Positions 7,548 through 17,414 of a DNA stretch of 64,000 nucleotides are shown piece after piece. The stretch comes from Phytohabitans houttuyneae (GTDB lineage Bacteria > Actinomycetota > Actinomycetes > Mycobacteriales > Micromonosporaceae): positions 310,001 through 374,000 of the forward strand of contig NZ_BLPF01000003.1 in assembly GCF_011764425.1 (NCBI RefSeq). The letters are read 5' to 3'. The notes under the pieces are model-generated. The model was given only the letters and a program-made list of their open reading frames with translations. It was not told the origin of the DNA and searched no databases. Each line of letters begins with the position of its first letter. Within the stretch, counting starts at the first letter, position 1. Position numbers and translations under genes: made by a program.

Positions 7548-8765
7548 GTGCGCGAGGATGGCGAGGTGGAACGGGACGTGTTCGCGGCGCGGCTGGACGC
7601 GTCGGCCGAGGCGGCGTGGACGTTCGCGCGGTCACTGGTCCGCGAGGACCTGCCGTCCCGGCTGGTGTTCCGGGTCCGGCTGAACCAGTCCTACGACGGG
7701 CACCCGCGGCGCCCGGGTGAGCGGCGCTATCCCGGCGACGGCGCCGCCGACCGCGCTGCCGCGTTGCGCCGCTGCGACGCGGCGACCGCCGTGGGCGAGC
7801 TCTGGCGCGACGGCCGCGTGCCCGAGTGGGTCAACGTCGCCGTGGTCGGCGAGACCGGCGACGCGACCGTGGTCGAGCTTGTGTGCTGCGGCCGCTTCAC
7901 CGGCGACGACGCGCACCTGTACCACCTGCGGGAAGGCCGAGCGCCGTTTCACGTCCTCGGTCCGGCGCTGCCGCCGCTTCACGACGGGAGCCCGTTCAGC
8001 ATCCACACCCGCAGCGAGTGCTGGGATCGCGCGGACCTCGACCACTTGGCGCGCGTGGCCGCCAACGTGTGGTCGTTCGTGCTGATGACCGGCGACTTCG
8101 ACGGCGACCAGCTGCGCGCCCTGCCGCACCTGCCGAACGTCGCGCTCTTCGAACACCGCGCGTGCTCCCTCGGACCCGGGGCCATGTCTGCCTTCGCCCG
8201 CCTGCCGAAGCTGGCGAGGCTCCACCTGCGGCTGGCCACACCGACCGGCTTTCGGGTCAGCGCCGCCGACCAGCGTCTCGACACACTCACGAGCATGACG
8301 ATCGCCGGCCTGCCGCCGCGGCCGTGGGGGTTCGACGCGCTCGCCACGCTCGCGCCCGGCCTGACCCGCGTGGAGCTCACCGCCGCCCAGACGCTCTGGC
8401 TGGACGGCGGCTTCGGACCGTCGGTGCGCGACATCGGCCTTGGCGCCGCCACCGTCGCGGGAAAGACCCGCCTTCCGGAGCGCTTCGACCATTTGAGCGT
8501 CCGCCTCGGCCAGGGCACGGACGAGCAGGTCGCGGCGCTGCTGGAGAGCGTGGCCGGCCTGCGGACCCTGAGCCTGCGCGGAACACCGGTCAGCGACGCC
8601 ATCCTTCCCCTGCTGGAGCGGTACGAGCTGAGCCACCTCGACCTGGTCGACACCGCGGTCACGTGGGCGGCGCTGTCCCGGTTCCGCGCCGCCCATCCCG
8701 CGACCGACCTGCTCCCGCGCGAGCGGCCCTACACGCGCGACGACCTGACCATCATCGCTAGGTGA
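7548..8765 (+). CDS. Hypothetical leucine-rich-repeat-like protein
   Basis: 405 residues from GTG 7548 (GTG 7566 is an alternative start). The first half has no recognised domain. The second half has degenerate leucine-rich repeats such as LRALPHLPNVALFEH, FARLPKLARLHLRL and VAGLRTLSLRGTPVSDAILP, ending in a segment like LSHLDLVDTAVTWAAL. It lacks a signal peptide and is probably a cytoplasmic binding protein. Its last 8 bases overlap the stop of the ankyrin gene on the other strand. Confidence 0.6.
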   Translation: MREDGEVERDVFAARLDASAEAAWTFARSLVREDLPSRLVFRVRLNQSYDGHPRRPGERRYPGDGAADRAAALRRCDAATAVGELWRDGRVPEWVNVAVVGETGDATVVELVCCGRFTGDDAHLYHLREGRAPFHVLGPALPPLHDGSPFSIHTRSECWDRADLDHLARVAANVWSFVLMTGDFDGDQLRALPHLPNVALFEHRACSLGPGAMSAFARLPKLARLHLRLATPTGFRVSAADQRLDTLTSMTIAGLPPRPWGFDALATLAPGLTRVELTAAQTLWLDGGFGPSVRDIGLGAATVAGKTRLPERFDHLSVRLGQGTDEQVAALLESVAGLRTLSLRGTPVSDAILPLLERYELSHLDLVDTAVTWAALSRFRAAHPATDLLPRERPYTRDDLTIIAR

Positions 8766-10272
8766 GCTCGCTGAGGATGGCCGCCGTCGAGAGTTGGTGG
8801 AAGTGGCGGGCCCAGTCCAGGGGAGTGGCGTCGAAGCGGCGGTCGCGCAGGCTCGGATCGGCGCCCAGCGCCAGCAGGCGGCGGGTGAGCTCGACGTTGC
8901 CGTGGACCGCGCTCTGGTGCAGCGCGGTCTCCCACGGCTCCTCGACCGGTGCGTCGCCGCGGCCGTAGGCGTTCACGTCGAAGCCGAGCCCGGCCAGCAG
9001 CGTGGCCGTCTCGATGGGTGCCTGGGTGGCCGCCCACACCATGAGGCCCGGACGGGTGCGGCGGGCCTCGGCCACGGCGTCGGGGTGCTCGGCGCTGATG
9101 CGTTCCACAGTGGACCGGTCGGCGCGGAACGCCGCCGCGATCAGCTCCCGCACCGGGTCGGGGCCGAGCGGCGTGGCGCCCTGGGCGACGAGGTAGTCGG
9201 CGATCTCGGTGTCGCCGTTGAGCCAGGCCAGCTCTACCGGCGTACGGCCGTCGCCGGGGCTCCACGCCGGTCCGCTGCCCTCGAACGGCGAGCGAAAGTC
9301 GACGCCGTGCTCGACCAGCAGCCGTACCCGGGCGCGCTGGTGGTGTTCGATCGCCCACCGCAGCTGGATCCGCAGCATCCGCGCGGGCGGCGTGAGGTCG
9401 GCGATCCGGGCCTTCCACGGGCCGCCGTCGCCGGTGCCCAGCCCGTACTCGAACAGCAGCTCCAGATGGCCGTCGTCCGGCTCGAACATGCGGTTGTACA
9501 GCGCCTGCGCGTCGTTCGGGTCGGCGCCGGCCGCAAGCAGCATCCGGCCCAGCTCGCGCCAGTGCGGGTGGCTCGGCTGCCTCGGCCGGCCCTGCTCGCC
9601 GTGGCCGAACACCCCGGTCAGCAGCGTGAACGGGGACGGCAGCGCGTCGAACAGGTACCCCTCGTCGGGGTCCGCGCCGGCGTCCAGCAGCATCCGGGCG
9701 ACCGCGAGCACCGGCTCGGCGGGCACGGCGGGGTCGAAGCGCGAGTACACGAGGTAGAACAGCGGCCGCCACCGGAACGGCCCGCCTCGCGCGGTCGCCG
9801 CGCCCGGCCGCGCGGCCAGCAGGCGGCCGACGTCGTCGGGGCGGGCGGCCGCGGCGGCGGCCCAGATGTTCGCCGCGGTGAGGTCGGGATGGCGGGCGAG
9901 CAGCGCGCGGGCCTGCGCCCAGCGGGCCGGCCCGTCCTCGGCGCCGTACGTGAGGCAGGCCAGCCGGCAGAACTCGTCCGCCGGGTCGTCCGCCGGCGCG
10001 GCGCCGAGCGCGGTGTACCAGCCGTGCTCCTCGACGGTCCGCAGGTAGCGGGTGAGTCGGGGCCAGCTGCCGAACCCGTACTCGCGGGCGACGACGAGCT
10101 GCGCGGCGCTGAGCGGCAGCGCGGCGGGGTCGGCCGGCGCTCCGCCGGGGTGGTGGCGGTCCAGGCGGGCGACGGCCTCGGGCTCGCCGGCACGGGCCGC
10201 CCGCTGCAGGGCACGCGCCTGGCGGCGCAGGCTGTCGAGGTGGGGGCGGTCGGGCAGGTCCAGAGTGGGCAC
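8758..10272 (-). CDS. Ankyrin-repeat protein
   Basis: 504 residues. The GTG at 10272 is supported by AAAGGAGG about 6 bases upstream. Ankyrin-type units are visible, for example VARMLLDAGADPDEGYLFDA, LGRMLLAAGADPNDAQALYN, TPVELAWLNGDTEIADYLVA and LTRRLLALGADPSLRDRR. The repeat is a protein-binding scaffold, and I see no catalytic domain, signal peptide or membrane helix. The two facing genes, one leucine-rich and one ankyrin, overlap tail to tail. Confidence 0.75.
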   Translation of the reverse strand: MPTLDLPDRPHLDSLRRQARALQRAARAGEPEAVARLDRHHPGGAPADPAALPLSAAQLVVAREYGFGSWPRLTRYLRTVEEHGWYTALGAAPADDPADEFCRLACLTYGAEDGPARWAQARALLARHPDLTAANIWAAAAAARPDDVGRLLAARPGAATARGGPFRWRPLFYLVYSRFDPAVPAEPVLAVARMLLDAGADPDEGYLFDALPSPFTLLTGVFGHGEQGRPRQPSHPHWRELGRMLLAAGADPNDAQALYNRMFEPDDGHLELLFEYGLGTGDGGPWKARIADLTPPARMLRIQLRWAIEHHQRARVRLLVEHGVDFRSPFEGSGPAWSPGDGRTPVELAWLNGDTEIADYLVAQGATPLGPDPVRELIAAAFRADRSTVERISAEHPDAVAEARRTRPGLMVWAATQAPIETATLLAGLGFDVNAYGRGDAPVEEPWETALHQSAVHGNVELTRRLLALGADPSLRDRRFDATPLDWARHFHQLSTAAILSELT

Positions 10273-10505
10273 GGCGGCCTCCTTTCGTCTGCCTGATGTC
10301 CGCTCGGTCAGGCCGAAAGGAGAACGATGGCGACACGCGACGCACACCCCAGGCGGGCTGAGCCCGTTTCCGCGGACCGGTGGCTCCCTGGCAGCCGCCA
10401 CCCATCCTACGACCGGCGTGCCGGCTGCGAGGGGCGAGGTTTCCCGGGGGTACCAGGCGGGCGCAGCGAGCCCCAACGTCGGGGCAGATTAAGGGCGTTC
10501 CCGGA

Positions 10506-10511
10506 TATGAT
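10506..10511 (+). promoter_or_regulatory. Candidate -10 element of the serine hydrolase gene
   Basis: TATGAT lies about 55 bases before the ATG at 10567, in the 294-base gap after the ankyrin gene start. It matches the actinomycete TAnnnT pattern. No clear -35 is visible. I see nothing else in this gap. Confidence 0.3.
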
Positions 10512-10566
10512 CTTCGCTGGTTCTCCGTGAGGCTCGATCGTGGACAGCTACTCACGGGGGTTTGGG

Positions 10567-11652
10567 ATGAAGGTAGTGATGACCGCGGTGGCAGCGCTGG
10601 CGGTGGTCGCGGCGACGGCCGGCGCCGCCGCGGGCGGCGAGGACCGCGGGGAGTTGCGGCGCGGGCTGGACGGCGTGGTCGCCGCCGGCGCGGTGGGCGC
10701 ACTCGTGGAGGTGCGCGACGAGCGCGGCGTGTGGCGCGTGACAAGCGGCGTCGCCGAGCTGGGCAAAGCGCGGCCGGTCCCGGCGGAAGGCCGGTTCCGG
10801 GCGGGCAGCATCACCAAGACGTTCGTGGCGACGGTCGTGCTCCAGCTGGCCGCCGAGGGGCGGCTGCGCCTGGACGACCCGGTCGAGGCGTGGCTGCCCG
10901 GCGCGGTCCCGGACGGCGACAGCATCACCCTGCGCCACCTGCTCAACCACACCAGCGGCCTGTACGACGTCGTGCGCACCCTGCCCATGCCGCCCAGCCA
11001 GGAGTTCTTCGCCAACCGGTGGCGCACCTGGACCGCGTCGGAGCTTGTCGCGCGGGCGGTGGCCCACCCGCCGACGTCCGAGCGGCCGGGGACGACCTTC
11101 GGGTACTCCAACACCGGCTACGCCCTGCTCGGCCAGGTCGTGGAGAAGGCAACCGGCCGGCCCTACGGCGTCGAGATCGAACGCCGGCTCCTCCGCCCGC
11201 TGCGCCTGCACGGCACCTCCCTGCCGGGCACCTCACCGCACATCCCCGGCCCGCACCCGCACGGGTACGTGCCGCGCGACACCGAGGGCAACCTCGTCGA
11301 CTACACGCGCATGAACCCGTCGGTCTTCGGCGCGGGCGGCGAGCTCATCTCCACGGCCGCCGACCTCAACCGCTTCTTCGAGGCCCTGCTCGGCGGCCGC
11401 CTGCTGCCGGCCCACCTGCTCGACCAGATGCGCACGCCGGGCGTCGAGGGCCGCCGCTACGGGCTCGGCCTGGCCTGGTGGGACACCACGTGCGGGCTGC
11501 GGGTCTACGGCAACGACGGCGATGCCCTCGCCTACCAGTCGTGGTCGTTCATGACGCCGGGCCGCCAGGTCACGCTCGCGCTCACGCCGAACTTCAGCGC
11601 CGACCTGGACGACACCGTCGAAGCCTTCCTCGACGACGCCTTCTGCGGCTGA
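10567..11652 (+). CDS. Secreted serine hydrolase (class C beta-lactamase/DD-peptidase family)
   Basis: 361 residues with a cleavable-looking signal (MKVVMTAVAALAVVAATAG, then AAAGG). The penicillin-binding-protein-like core has SxxK as SITK (Ser81, Lys84), the Tyr motif YSN (180-182) and the HTSGLYD block shared with D-alanyl-D-alanine carboxypeptidases and esterase-type beta-lactamases. The third motif is probably the GNDG near the C-terminus. It is probably an extracellular carboxypeptidase or esterase; beta-lactam hydrolysis cannot be inferred. It ends directly against the BAHD-like gene on the other strand. Confidence 0.8.
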   Translation: MKVVMTAVAALAVVAATAGAAAGGEDRGELRRGLDGVVAAGAVGALVEVRDERGVWRVTSGVAELGKARPVPAEGRFRAGSITKTFVATVVLQLAAEGRLRLDDPVEAWLPGAVPDGDSITLRHLLNHTSGLYDVVRTLPMPPSQEFFANRWRTWTASELVARAVAHPPTSERPGTTFGYSNTGYALLGQVVEKATGRPYGVEIERRLLRPLRLHGTSLPGTSPHIPGPHPHGYVPRDTEGNLVDYTRMNPSVFGAGGELISTAADLNRFFEALLGGRLLPAHLLDQMRTPGVEGRRYGLGLAWWDTTCGLRVYGNDGDALAYQSWSFMTPGRQVTLALTPNFSADLDDTVEAFLDDAFCG

Positions 11653-13002
11653 TCAGAGGAGCTTGCGGACCTCGGTGGCCAGGGGTGGCAGCGGGTCCTC
11701 CGGGCGGCGGAAGCGGTGCAGGGCCGCGCGCCCCTCCGGCCCGCGCAGCCGGCCGGCGAGAGTGGAGGGCACCGCGATCGTGTAGAGGAAGCCGCTGTTG
11801 CCGAAGCCCTCCACCAGCCACGAGACCCAGGGCAGCTGGAACGTCGTGGCGGGGGAGAAGGCGGCCGGGTGGTGGCCGTCGAACGCGATGCCGTACGCCC
11901 CGAGCCGGCTCCAGTTGGAGACCGAGATGGCACGGTTGGCCGGGTCGAAGCCGACCGAGACGCATTCGCCGATGCGCGATGTGCCGATGCTGTCGACGAA
12001 CGCGCGGTTGGCCCGGAAGCTCAGGTGCGAGCGGGTGAAGTCGTCCAGCGCGGCCCGGATGGCGACCGCGAGCGTGGCCGGGCCGCCGGCGGGCGACCAG
12101 GGCAGGCTGACCTCGCTGAGCACGTTGCCGACCACGCCGGGCGGCAGTGCGTACCGGCGGCGCAGCTCGACCGGCAGCGTGAGGACGCGGGTCTGCGTGT
12201 CGCCGTCCAGGTGCCGCAGCGTGCTGACGAGGTGGGCGCAGAGCGCGCCGTTTCGCGAGAGGTTTTGCCCGGCGGCGGCGCTGAGCTCCTCCCGCATCCG
12301 GCCGACCTCCGCGTCGCCGAGGTAGACCTGCACGGTCCGGCTGGACCGGGCCGCCGCCTCCAGCTGCCGCTTCAGCTCGACGGCCTCGGCGGGATCGGGC
12401 AGGCGCAGGCCCGGCCGGCCGGAGTCCTCGCGCGGGAGCACCTCGTCCAGGTAGGCCTCCCGGTCCTCGACGATCCGCACTTCGGGTGGCGGGGTGCCCT
12501 CCACCGCCGCCGACCAGGCCCGCATCAGCAGCATGAACGTGCTGATGTCGCCCACCGCGTGGTGCCACGAGCAGCCGATCGCGGTACCGCCGCCGGCCAG
12601 CCGGCTGACCTGCACGGTGAGCAGCGGCTGCCCGCCGTGCCGCGCACCGGCCGCGTCGACGTGCGTGACCAGGCCCGACGCGGGCAGCGTGACCCGGCCG
12701 ACGGCCCCGGCGAGCGGTTCGTCGAGGTCGACGAACGTCATCGGTACGCCGGCGTCGTCGCAGACGATCTCCAATCTCCCGGCGCGGGTGCGCAGCCGGC
12801 CGGCGAAGACCGGCAGGTGGGCGAGCGCGCGGGCCAGCCCACCGGCCAGGCGTGCCTCGTCGAGGGCGTGTGCGAAGAGGAACACGACCGACACCGGCAG
12901 GTCGGCCAGCGTCGTGTCCATCAGCCCACATCGGACGATCGTGCCGGGCCGGTGACCCGCCCGGATCGTCCGGGTTTCCCGCACCTGCGACCAGCCGGCC
13001 AT
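11653..13002 (-). CDS. BAHD-like acyltransferase
   Basis: 449 residues. The catalytic HxxxD motif is present as HHAVGD (147-152) and the C-terminal half carries NWSRLGAYGIAFDG where plant BAHD enzymes have DFGWG. Length and the two-lobe layout fit the PF02458 transferase family, which moves an acyl group from CoA to an alcohol or amine. AGAGGAG precedes the ATG at 13002. The family is best known from plants and fungi and is sparse in bacteria. The acyl donor and acceptor are unknown and there are no pathway neighbours. Confidence 0.72.
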   Translation of the reverse strand: MAGWSQVRETRTIRAGHRPGTIVRCGLMDTTLADLPVSVVFLFAHALDEARLAGGLARALAHLPVFAGRLRTRAGRLEIVCDDAGVPMTFVDLDEPLAGAVGRVTLPASGLVTHVDAAGARHGGQPLLTVQVSRLAGGGTAIGCSWHHAVGDISTFMLLMRAWSAAVEGTPPPEVRIVEDREAYLDEVLPREDSGRPGLRLPDPAEAVELKRQLEAAARSSRTVQVYLGDAEVGRMREELSAAAGQNLSRNGALCAHLVSTLRHLDGDTQTRVLTLPVELRRRYALPPGVVGNVLSEVSLPWSPAGGPATLAVAIRAALDDFTRSHLSFRANRAFVDSIGTSRIGECVSVGFDPANRAISVSNWSRLGAYGIAFDGHHPAAFSPATTFQLPWVSWLVEGFGNSGFLYTIAVPSTLAGRLRGPEGRAALHRFRRPEDPLPPLATEVRKLL

Positions 13003-13062
13003 CGCCCACGCTCCTCTGTGGACAACGTATCGCGGCCCCCCTCGTGATCCGGTACAGATCCG

Positions 13063-15534
13063 CTAGTCGACCGTCAGGGGGACGTCGACAGGCTGGTCGG
13101 CGGTGCGGAACGTCAGCGCCGCGCCGTCCGCCTCGGGCTCGCCGTCGCAGTCGATGACGACGATCTGACCCGGTCGCAGGTCGTTGAAGAGGATCCGTTC
13201 GGCCAGGCTGTCCTCGACCTCCCGCTGGACGGTGCGGCGCAGCGGCCGCGCGCCCAACGACGGGTCGAAACCCTTTGTCGCCAGGTACCGCCTGGCTTTG
13301 TCGGTCAGCGTGAGGCCCATGTCCTTGCCGCGCAGCTGGGTCTCGACGCGGGCCACCATGATGTCGACGATGTGGAGCATTTCGCGCTGGGTGAGCTGGG
13401 GAAAGACGATCGTGTCGTCGATCCGGTTCAGGAACTCGGGCCGGAAGTGCTGCTTGAGCTCGTCGTTGACCTTCTGCTTCATCCGCTCGTAGTTCGACTC
13501 GGAGTCCTCCGAAGCCTGGAACCCCAAGCTGACGGCTTTGGCGACGTCGCGGGTGCCGAGGTTGGTGGTCAGGATGATCACCGTGTTCTTGAAGTCGACG
13601 ATCCGGCCCTGACCATCGGTCAGCCGCCCGTCCTCCAGGATCTGCAGCAGCGTGTTGAACACGTCCGGGTGGGCCTTTTCGATCTCGTCGAACAGCACCA
13701 CCGAGAACGGCCGCCGGCGGACCTTCTCGGTCAGCTGACCACCCTCGTCGTAGCCGACATACCCGGGTGGGGCACCGACCAGCCGGGACACCGTGTACCG
13801 GTCGTGGAACTCCGACATGTCCAGCTGAATCAACGCGTCCTCGGACCCGAACAGGAACTCGGCCAGGGCTTTGGACAACTCGGTCTTACCCACACCCGAC
13901 GGCCCGGCGAAGATGAACGAACCAGAAGGCCGCTTCGGGTCCTTCAACCCAGCCCTCGTGCGGCGGATCGCCTTGGACACCGCCTTGACCGCGTCTTCCT
14001 GCCCGACGACCCGCTTGTGCAGCTCGTCTTCCATCCGCAGCAGCCGCGAGGTCTCCTCCTCGGTCAGCTTGTACACCGGAATACCGGTCCAGTTCGCCAA
14101 CACCTCAGCGATCTGCTCGTCATCAACCTCGGACACCACATCGAGGTCGCCGGCCTTCCACTCCTTCTCCCGCTGCGCCTTCTGACCCAGCAGCTGCTTC
14201 TCCTTGTCCCGCAGCTGCGCCGCCCGCTCAAAGTCCTGCGCGTCGATCGCGGACTCCTTGTCCCTGCGCACCTGAGCGATCCGCTCATCGAAGTCCCGCA
14301 GGTCCGGCGGCGCCGTCATCCGACGGATCCGCATCCGCGCACCCGCCTGGTCGATGAGGTCGATGGCCTTGTCGGGCAGGAAACGGTCGGCGATGTAGCG
14401 GTCGGCGAGGGTGGCCGCGGCGACGATGGCGGCGTCGGTGATCGTGACCCGGTGGTGTGCCTCGTACCGGTCCCGCAGCCCTTTGAGGATCTCGATCGCC
14501 TGCGTCTGCGTCGGCTCGTCGACCTGGACGGACTGGAAGCGACGGGCCAGTGCCGCGTCCTTCTCGAAGTACTTCTGGTACTCGCCGATGGTGGTCGCGC
14601 CGATCGTCTGCAGCTCGCCTCGGGCCAGCATCGGCTTCAAAATCGAGGCCGCGTCGATCGCACCCTCCGCCGCTCCCGCGCCCACGAGCGTGTGGATCTC
14701 GTCGATGAAGAGGATGACGTCGCCGCGCGTGCGGCACTCCTTGACCACCTTCTTGAGGCGTTCCTCGAAGTCGCCGCGGTAGCGGGAGCCGGCCACCAGC
14801 GCCGAGAGGTCCAATGTGTACACCTGTTTGTGCTTGAGCGTCTCGGGCACCTCGCCCTTGACGATCCGTTGGCACAGCCCTTCCACGACGGCGGTCTTGC
14901 CGACGCCGGGCTCGCCGACCAGCACGGGGTTGTTCTTGGTGCGGCAGGACAGCACGATCATGACCTGCTCGATCTCGTGGTCCCGGTCGATGACCGGGTC
15001 GAGCTTTCCGGTGCGGGCGTCGTTTGTGAGGTTCTGCCCGAACTGGTCGAGCACCGTGGAGGTGGGCGGGGCGGGCTCGCCGGCCGGTGCCTTCTCCACG
15101 TGGCCGGACAGCAGCTGGATGACCTGCTGCCGCACCCGGTTGAGGTCGGCGCCGAGCTTGACCAGCACCTGGGCGGCGACGCCCTCACCCTCCCGGATCA
15201 GGCCCAGCAGGATGTGCTCGGTGCCGATGTAGTTGTGGCCGAGCTGCAACGCCTCACGCAGCGACAGCTCCAACACCTTCTTGGCCCGCGGCGTGAACGG
15301 AATATGCCCGCTCGGCGCCTGCTGACCCTGCCCGATGATCTCCTCCACCTGCTGGCGGACGCCCTCCAACGAGATACCCAGGCTTTCCAATGCCTTGGCG
15401 GCGACGCCTTCACCTTCGTGGATCAGGCCCAGCAGGATGTGCTCCGTGCCGATGTAGTTGTGGTTGAGCATCCGGGCTTCTTCCTGAGCCAGGACGACAA
15501 CCCGACGGGCGCGGTCTGTAAATCGCTCGAACAC
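13063..15534 (-). CDS. clpC: ATP-dependent Clp protease ATP-binding subunit ClpC
   Basis: 823 residues. I chose the GTG at 15534 because the protein then starts [20 protein letters not shown], as in other ClpC proteins. Order: two Clp_N repeats, AAA1 with Walker A GEPGVGKT near residue 210, a UVR domain near residue 420, AAA2 with GPSGVGKTE near residue 550, and the C-terminal small domain. It unfolds substrates and feeds them to ClpP in the cytoplasm. The partner genes clpP and clgR are not in the window. The upstream gap (15535-15811) contains GTTCGC at 15738, which resembles half of a ClgR site; this is weak. Its 15-kb antisense reading frames are not genes. Confidence 0.96.
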   Translation of the reverse strand: MFERFTDRARRVVVLAQEEARMLNHNYIGTEHILLGLIHEGEGVAAKALESLGISLEGVRQQVEEIIGQGQQAPSGHIPFTPRAKKVLELSLREALQLGHNYIGTEHILLGLIREGEGVAAQVLVKLGADLNRVRQQVIQLLSGHVEKAPAGEPAPPTSTVLDQFGQNLTNDARTGKLDPVIDRDHEIEQVMIVLSCRTKNNPVLVGEPGVGKTAVVEGLCQRIVKGEVPETLKHKQVYTLDLSALVAGSRYRGDFEERLKKVVKECRTRGDVILFIDEIHTLVGAGAAEGAIDAASILKPMLARGELQTIGATTIGEYQKYFEKDAALARRFQSVQVDEPTQTQAIEILKGLRDRYEAHHRVTITDAAIVAAATLADRYIADRFLPDKAIDLIDQAGARMRIRRMTAPPDLRDFDERIAQVRRDKESAIDAQDFERAAQLRDKEKQLLGQKAQREKEWKAGDLDVVSEVDDEQIAEVLANWTGIPVYKLTEEETSRLLRMEDELHKRVVGQEDAVKAVSKAIRRTRAGLKDPKRPSGSFIFAGPSGVGKTELSKALAEFLFGSEDALIQLDMSEFHDRYTVSRLVGAPPGYVGYDEGGQLTEKVRRRPFSVVLFDEIEKAHPDVFNTLLQILEDGRLTDGQGRIVDFKNTVIILTTNLGTRDVAKAVSLGFQASEDSESNYERMKQKVNDELKQHFRPEFLNRIDDTIVFPQLTQREMLHIVDIMVARVETQLRGKDMGLTLTDKARRYLATKGFDPSLGARPLRRTVQREVEDSLAERILFNDLRPGQIVVIDCDGEPEADGAALTFRTADQPVDVPLTVD

Positions 15535-15811
15535 GACTCTCACGTCCTCGCGGCGGGGCCCCACGCACCCCGCCCGACAGACGCACGTGTGCGCACGACA
15601 AGGGCGGAGGTGGTGTGCGCTGAGTCAGAGCCTCTTGGCGTCGACGCGCGGCCCGCGTGGGGGGCCTCGCTACGCTCGTGCAGGCGCGCTGCCGGTCCAG
15701 CGTACAACGAACGGGGTACCCGCGGGGCCGCGCCGGCGTTCGCTCAGGGCCTGATGGCTCGGCCCGAACATTGCCGCCCTTGGGCCTACGATGAGCCGAG
15801 GGAGGACCGCG

Positions 15812-16675
15812 ATGGCCGGTGGCAAGCAACGACGACCCGTGCCCGATCGGGCCCGCAGGCGGGCGATCCGCGCGCTCGCGGCGCGGCTCGGCGTGGCGTA
15901 TTCGGTCGCCGCCCGCCTGCTCGACGCGCAGGACGCGCCCGCTGTCCGGCCGCTCAGCATCGACGAGCACTGGCGGTCGGTGTTCGCTTTGCGCGAACAC
16001 CGCACGTTCCACTCCCGGGTCTCCGACACGCGCCTGGCCACCGACCTGCCGCTGGGGCGGGCCACGCACCTGACCGAGCGGTTCCCACCGTGGCGGGCAC
16101 AGCGCATGTACGACGGCGCCGGCCGCCAGACCACCCTCGCCATGCTGTACGCCGTGGTGGCGCACGAGTCGCCGGCCCTCGTCCCCTCGGCGGACGAGCT
16201 GGCCTGGGTCGCCGAGCTCGGCGAGGAGACCGCCGTCGACATCACCTGCGACGCGCTGGACCGCGCCGCCCGCCTGCTGCTGGACGACGACAGGTGGCGG
16301 CTGTGGACCCGCGTCGACGCCGCGCTCGCCGCCGGTCAGTCCAATGCGGACTGGCGCGTGCGCGACGCGGCCCGGACGCTCGGCCGCGAGCTGCGCTCGG
16401 TGAGCCTGCGCGGCTCGCTCGACGGCGTCCGGCACATCCTGGACGCGCTGCTCGTCGCCGCGTACGAGGGCCATCCACCCGGCACGCGGGTCCGCGTCCT
16501 GTCCGGCCCTTCGCGCGACCTCACCGGCACGGTGGTCGGCGTCCGCTGGCCGGCGGCCGGCCCATTGATGGGGTACCAGGTCCGCCTCGACGCCGACCTG
16601 ACCGTCCACGCCTTCGCCGTCGACGACGTCGCCCCCCTCGACCAGCCCGCCGCACCCCAGCCCGCCACGACCTGA
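15812..16675 (+). CDS. Hypothetical protein with possible KOW-like C-terminus
   Basis: 287 residues from ATG 15812, chosen over ATG 15791 because GGGAGG lies about 7 bases before it. The N-terminus is basic and helical (RARRRAIRALAARLGVAYSV). The central part has no recognised family. The C-terminal GTRVRVLSGPSRDLTGTVVG resembles a small KOW or SH3-like beta-barrel. It has no signal peptide. The function is unknown; divergent from clpC. Confidence 0.55.
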   Translation: MAGGKQRRPVPDRARRRAIRALAARLGVAYSVAARLLDAQDAPAVRPLSIDEHWRSVFALREHRTFHSRVSDTRLATDLPLGRATHLTERFPPWRAQRMYDGAGRQTTLAMLYAVVAHESPALVPSADELAWVAELGEETAVDITCDALDRAARLLLDDDRWRLWTRVDAALAAGQSNADWRVRDAARTLGRELRSVSLRGSLDGVRHILDALLVAAYEGHPPGTRVRVLSGPSRDLTGTVVGVRWPAAGPLMGYQVRLDADLTVHAFAVDDVAPLDQPAAPQPATT

Positions 16676-16714
16676 CCCCCGCTCGACGCCTGGCTGCCCG
16701 CGGAACGCTGAGCG

Positions 16715-17218
16715 TCAGTAGGACGGGCAGATGTGCTGGCGCACCACGAGAAGGATCCTCGTGGCGGTCGACCGGTCAAACCCGTCCGGGCGCGCCGGCG
16801 ACGTAAACCGCTGGATCACGAGGTCAACGAGCTTCTGGTCGTCAAACCCGTCGGCGACGTTCGCACACTGGTCGCGGCCGCGGTCGACGGCCTTCTCCTC
16901 GTCCTTGCGCTTGTCGCCGCCGACGATCAGCGGGCTGATGGCGTTCAGGTCGGCGATGTAGGCGTCCCACGTCTTCTGGTCCGGCTCCGGCGGAACCCCG
17001 CCCGCCGCAGCCGCCGCGACGGTGGCTGCGGCCGTGGTGGTCGCGGTGGTCGCCGCGGGCGGTCCGGCGGTGCCCTGCTCCTCGCCACCGCCCAGCACCG
17101 CCAACGCCGCGACGATGACGAGGCCCAAGCCGAGCACGCCGCCGACGACCGCGAGCACGGTCACCACCTTCCGCCGTCGCCGCGCCGCCGCGGGCGGCTG
17201 CTGGTGCTGCGGATGCAT
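16715..17218 (-). CDS. Single-pass membrane protein, DUF732-like
   Basis: 167 residues. A short basic cytoplasmic head (ARRRRKV) is followed by one transmembrane helix (VTVLAVVGGVLGLGLVIVAA), a Thr/Ala-rich linker of about 35 residues and a helical extracytoplasmic domain with two cysteines (QCANV and HICPSY) that could pair. The domain layout resembles the small secreted DUF732 proteins of actinobacteria, but the match is weak. Role unknown. Confidence 0.6.
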   Translation of the reverse strand: MHPQHQQPPAAARRRRKVVTVLAVVGGVLGLGLVIVAALAVLGGGEEQGTAGPPAATTATTTAAATVAAAAAGGVPPEPDQKTWDAYIADLNAISPLIVGGDKRKDEEKAVDRGRDQCANVADGFDDQKLVDLVIQRFTSPARPDGFDRSTATRILLVVRQHICPSY

Positions 17219-17308
17219 GGCTCGATCCCCTTTCGGCCGTGTGGGAACCCGCGCAGGCTACCGCGTCGAGGGCGGAAGCGGTCGGCCGCGGGGTCTGGTG
17301 GCGCGGAG

Positions 17309-17360
17309 GGTGAGGCCGCGGGAGCAACGGTCCGGACCACCGCGGACACCGCGGCAGCTC
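17309..17360 (+). repeat. Dispersed intergenic repeat, copy A
   Basis: Element of about 50 bases with a GGTCCGGACC palindrome (17329-17338) flanked by CCGCGG boxes. Two more copies occur at 35756-35799 (minus) and 63823-63874. A and B match at about 40 of 44 positions. It lies in the gap between the ROK gene end and the DUF732-like gene start. Confidence 0.65.
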
Positions 17361-17414
17361 AGAGCTTGTCGGGCTGGCTTTTCGAAGGCGGCGCGGTCGC
17401 GGACCCGGAGGTCG

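Noticed and set aside
10567-11652. Beta-lactam resistance gene
   Set aside because: The SxxK and YxN motifs are shared by carboxypeptidases and esterases; nothing in the sequence shows beta-lactamase activity.
13372-16806. 1144-codon open frame on the plus strand across clpC
   Set aside because: It runs antisense to the very well conserved clpC and has no family resemblance; such frames are expected at this GC content.
17309-17360. Intrinsic terminator for the ROK gene
   Set aside because: The GGTCCGGACC palindrome is short, has no loop or T-tract, and the element recurs as a repeat in unrelated contexts.
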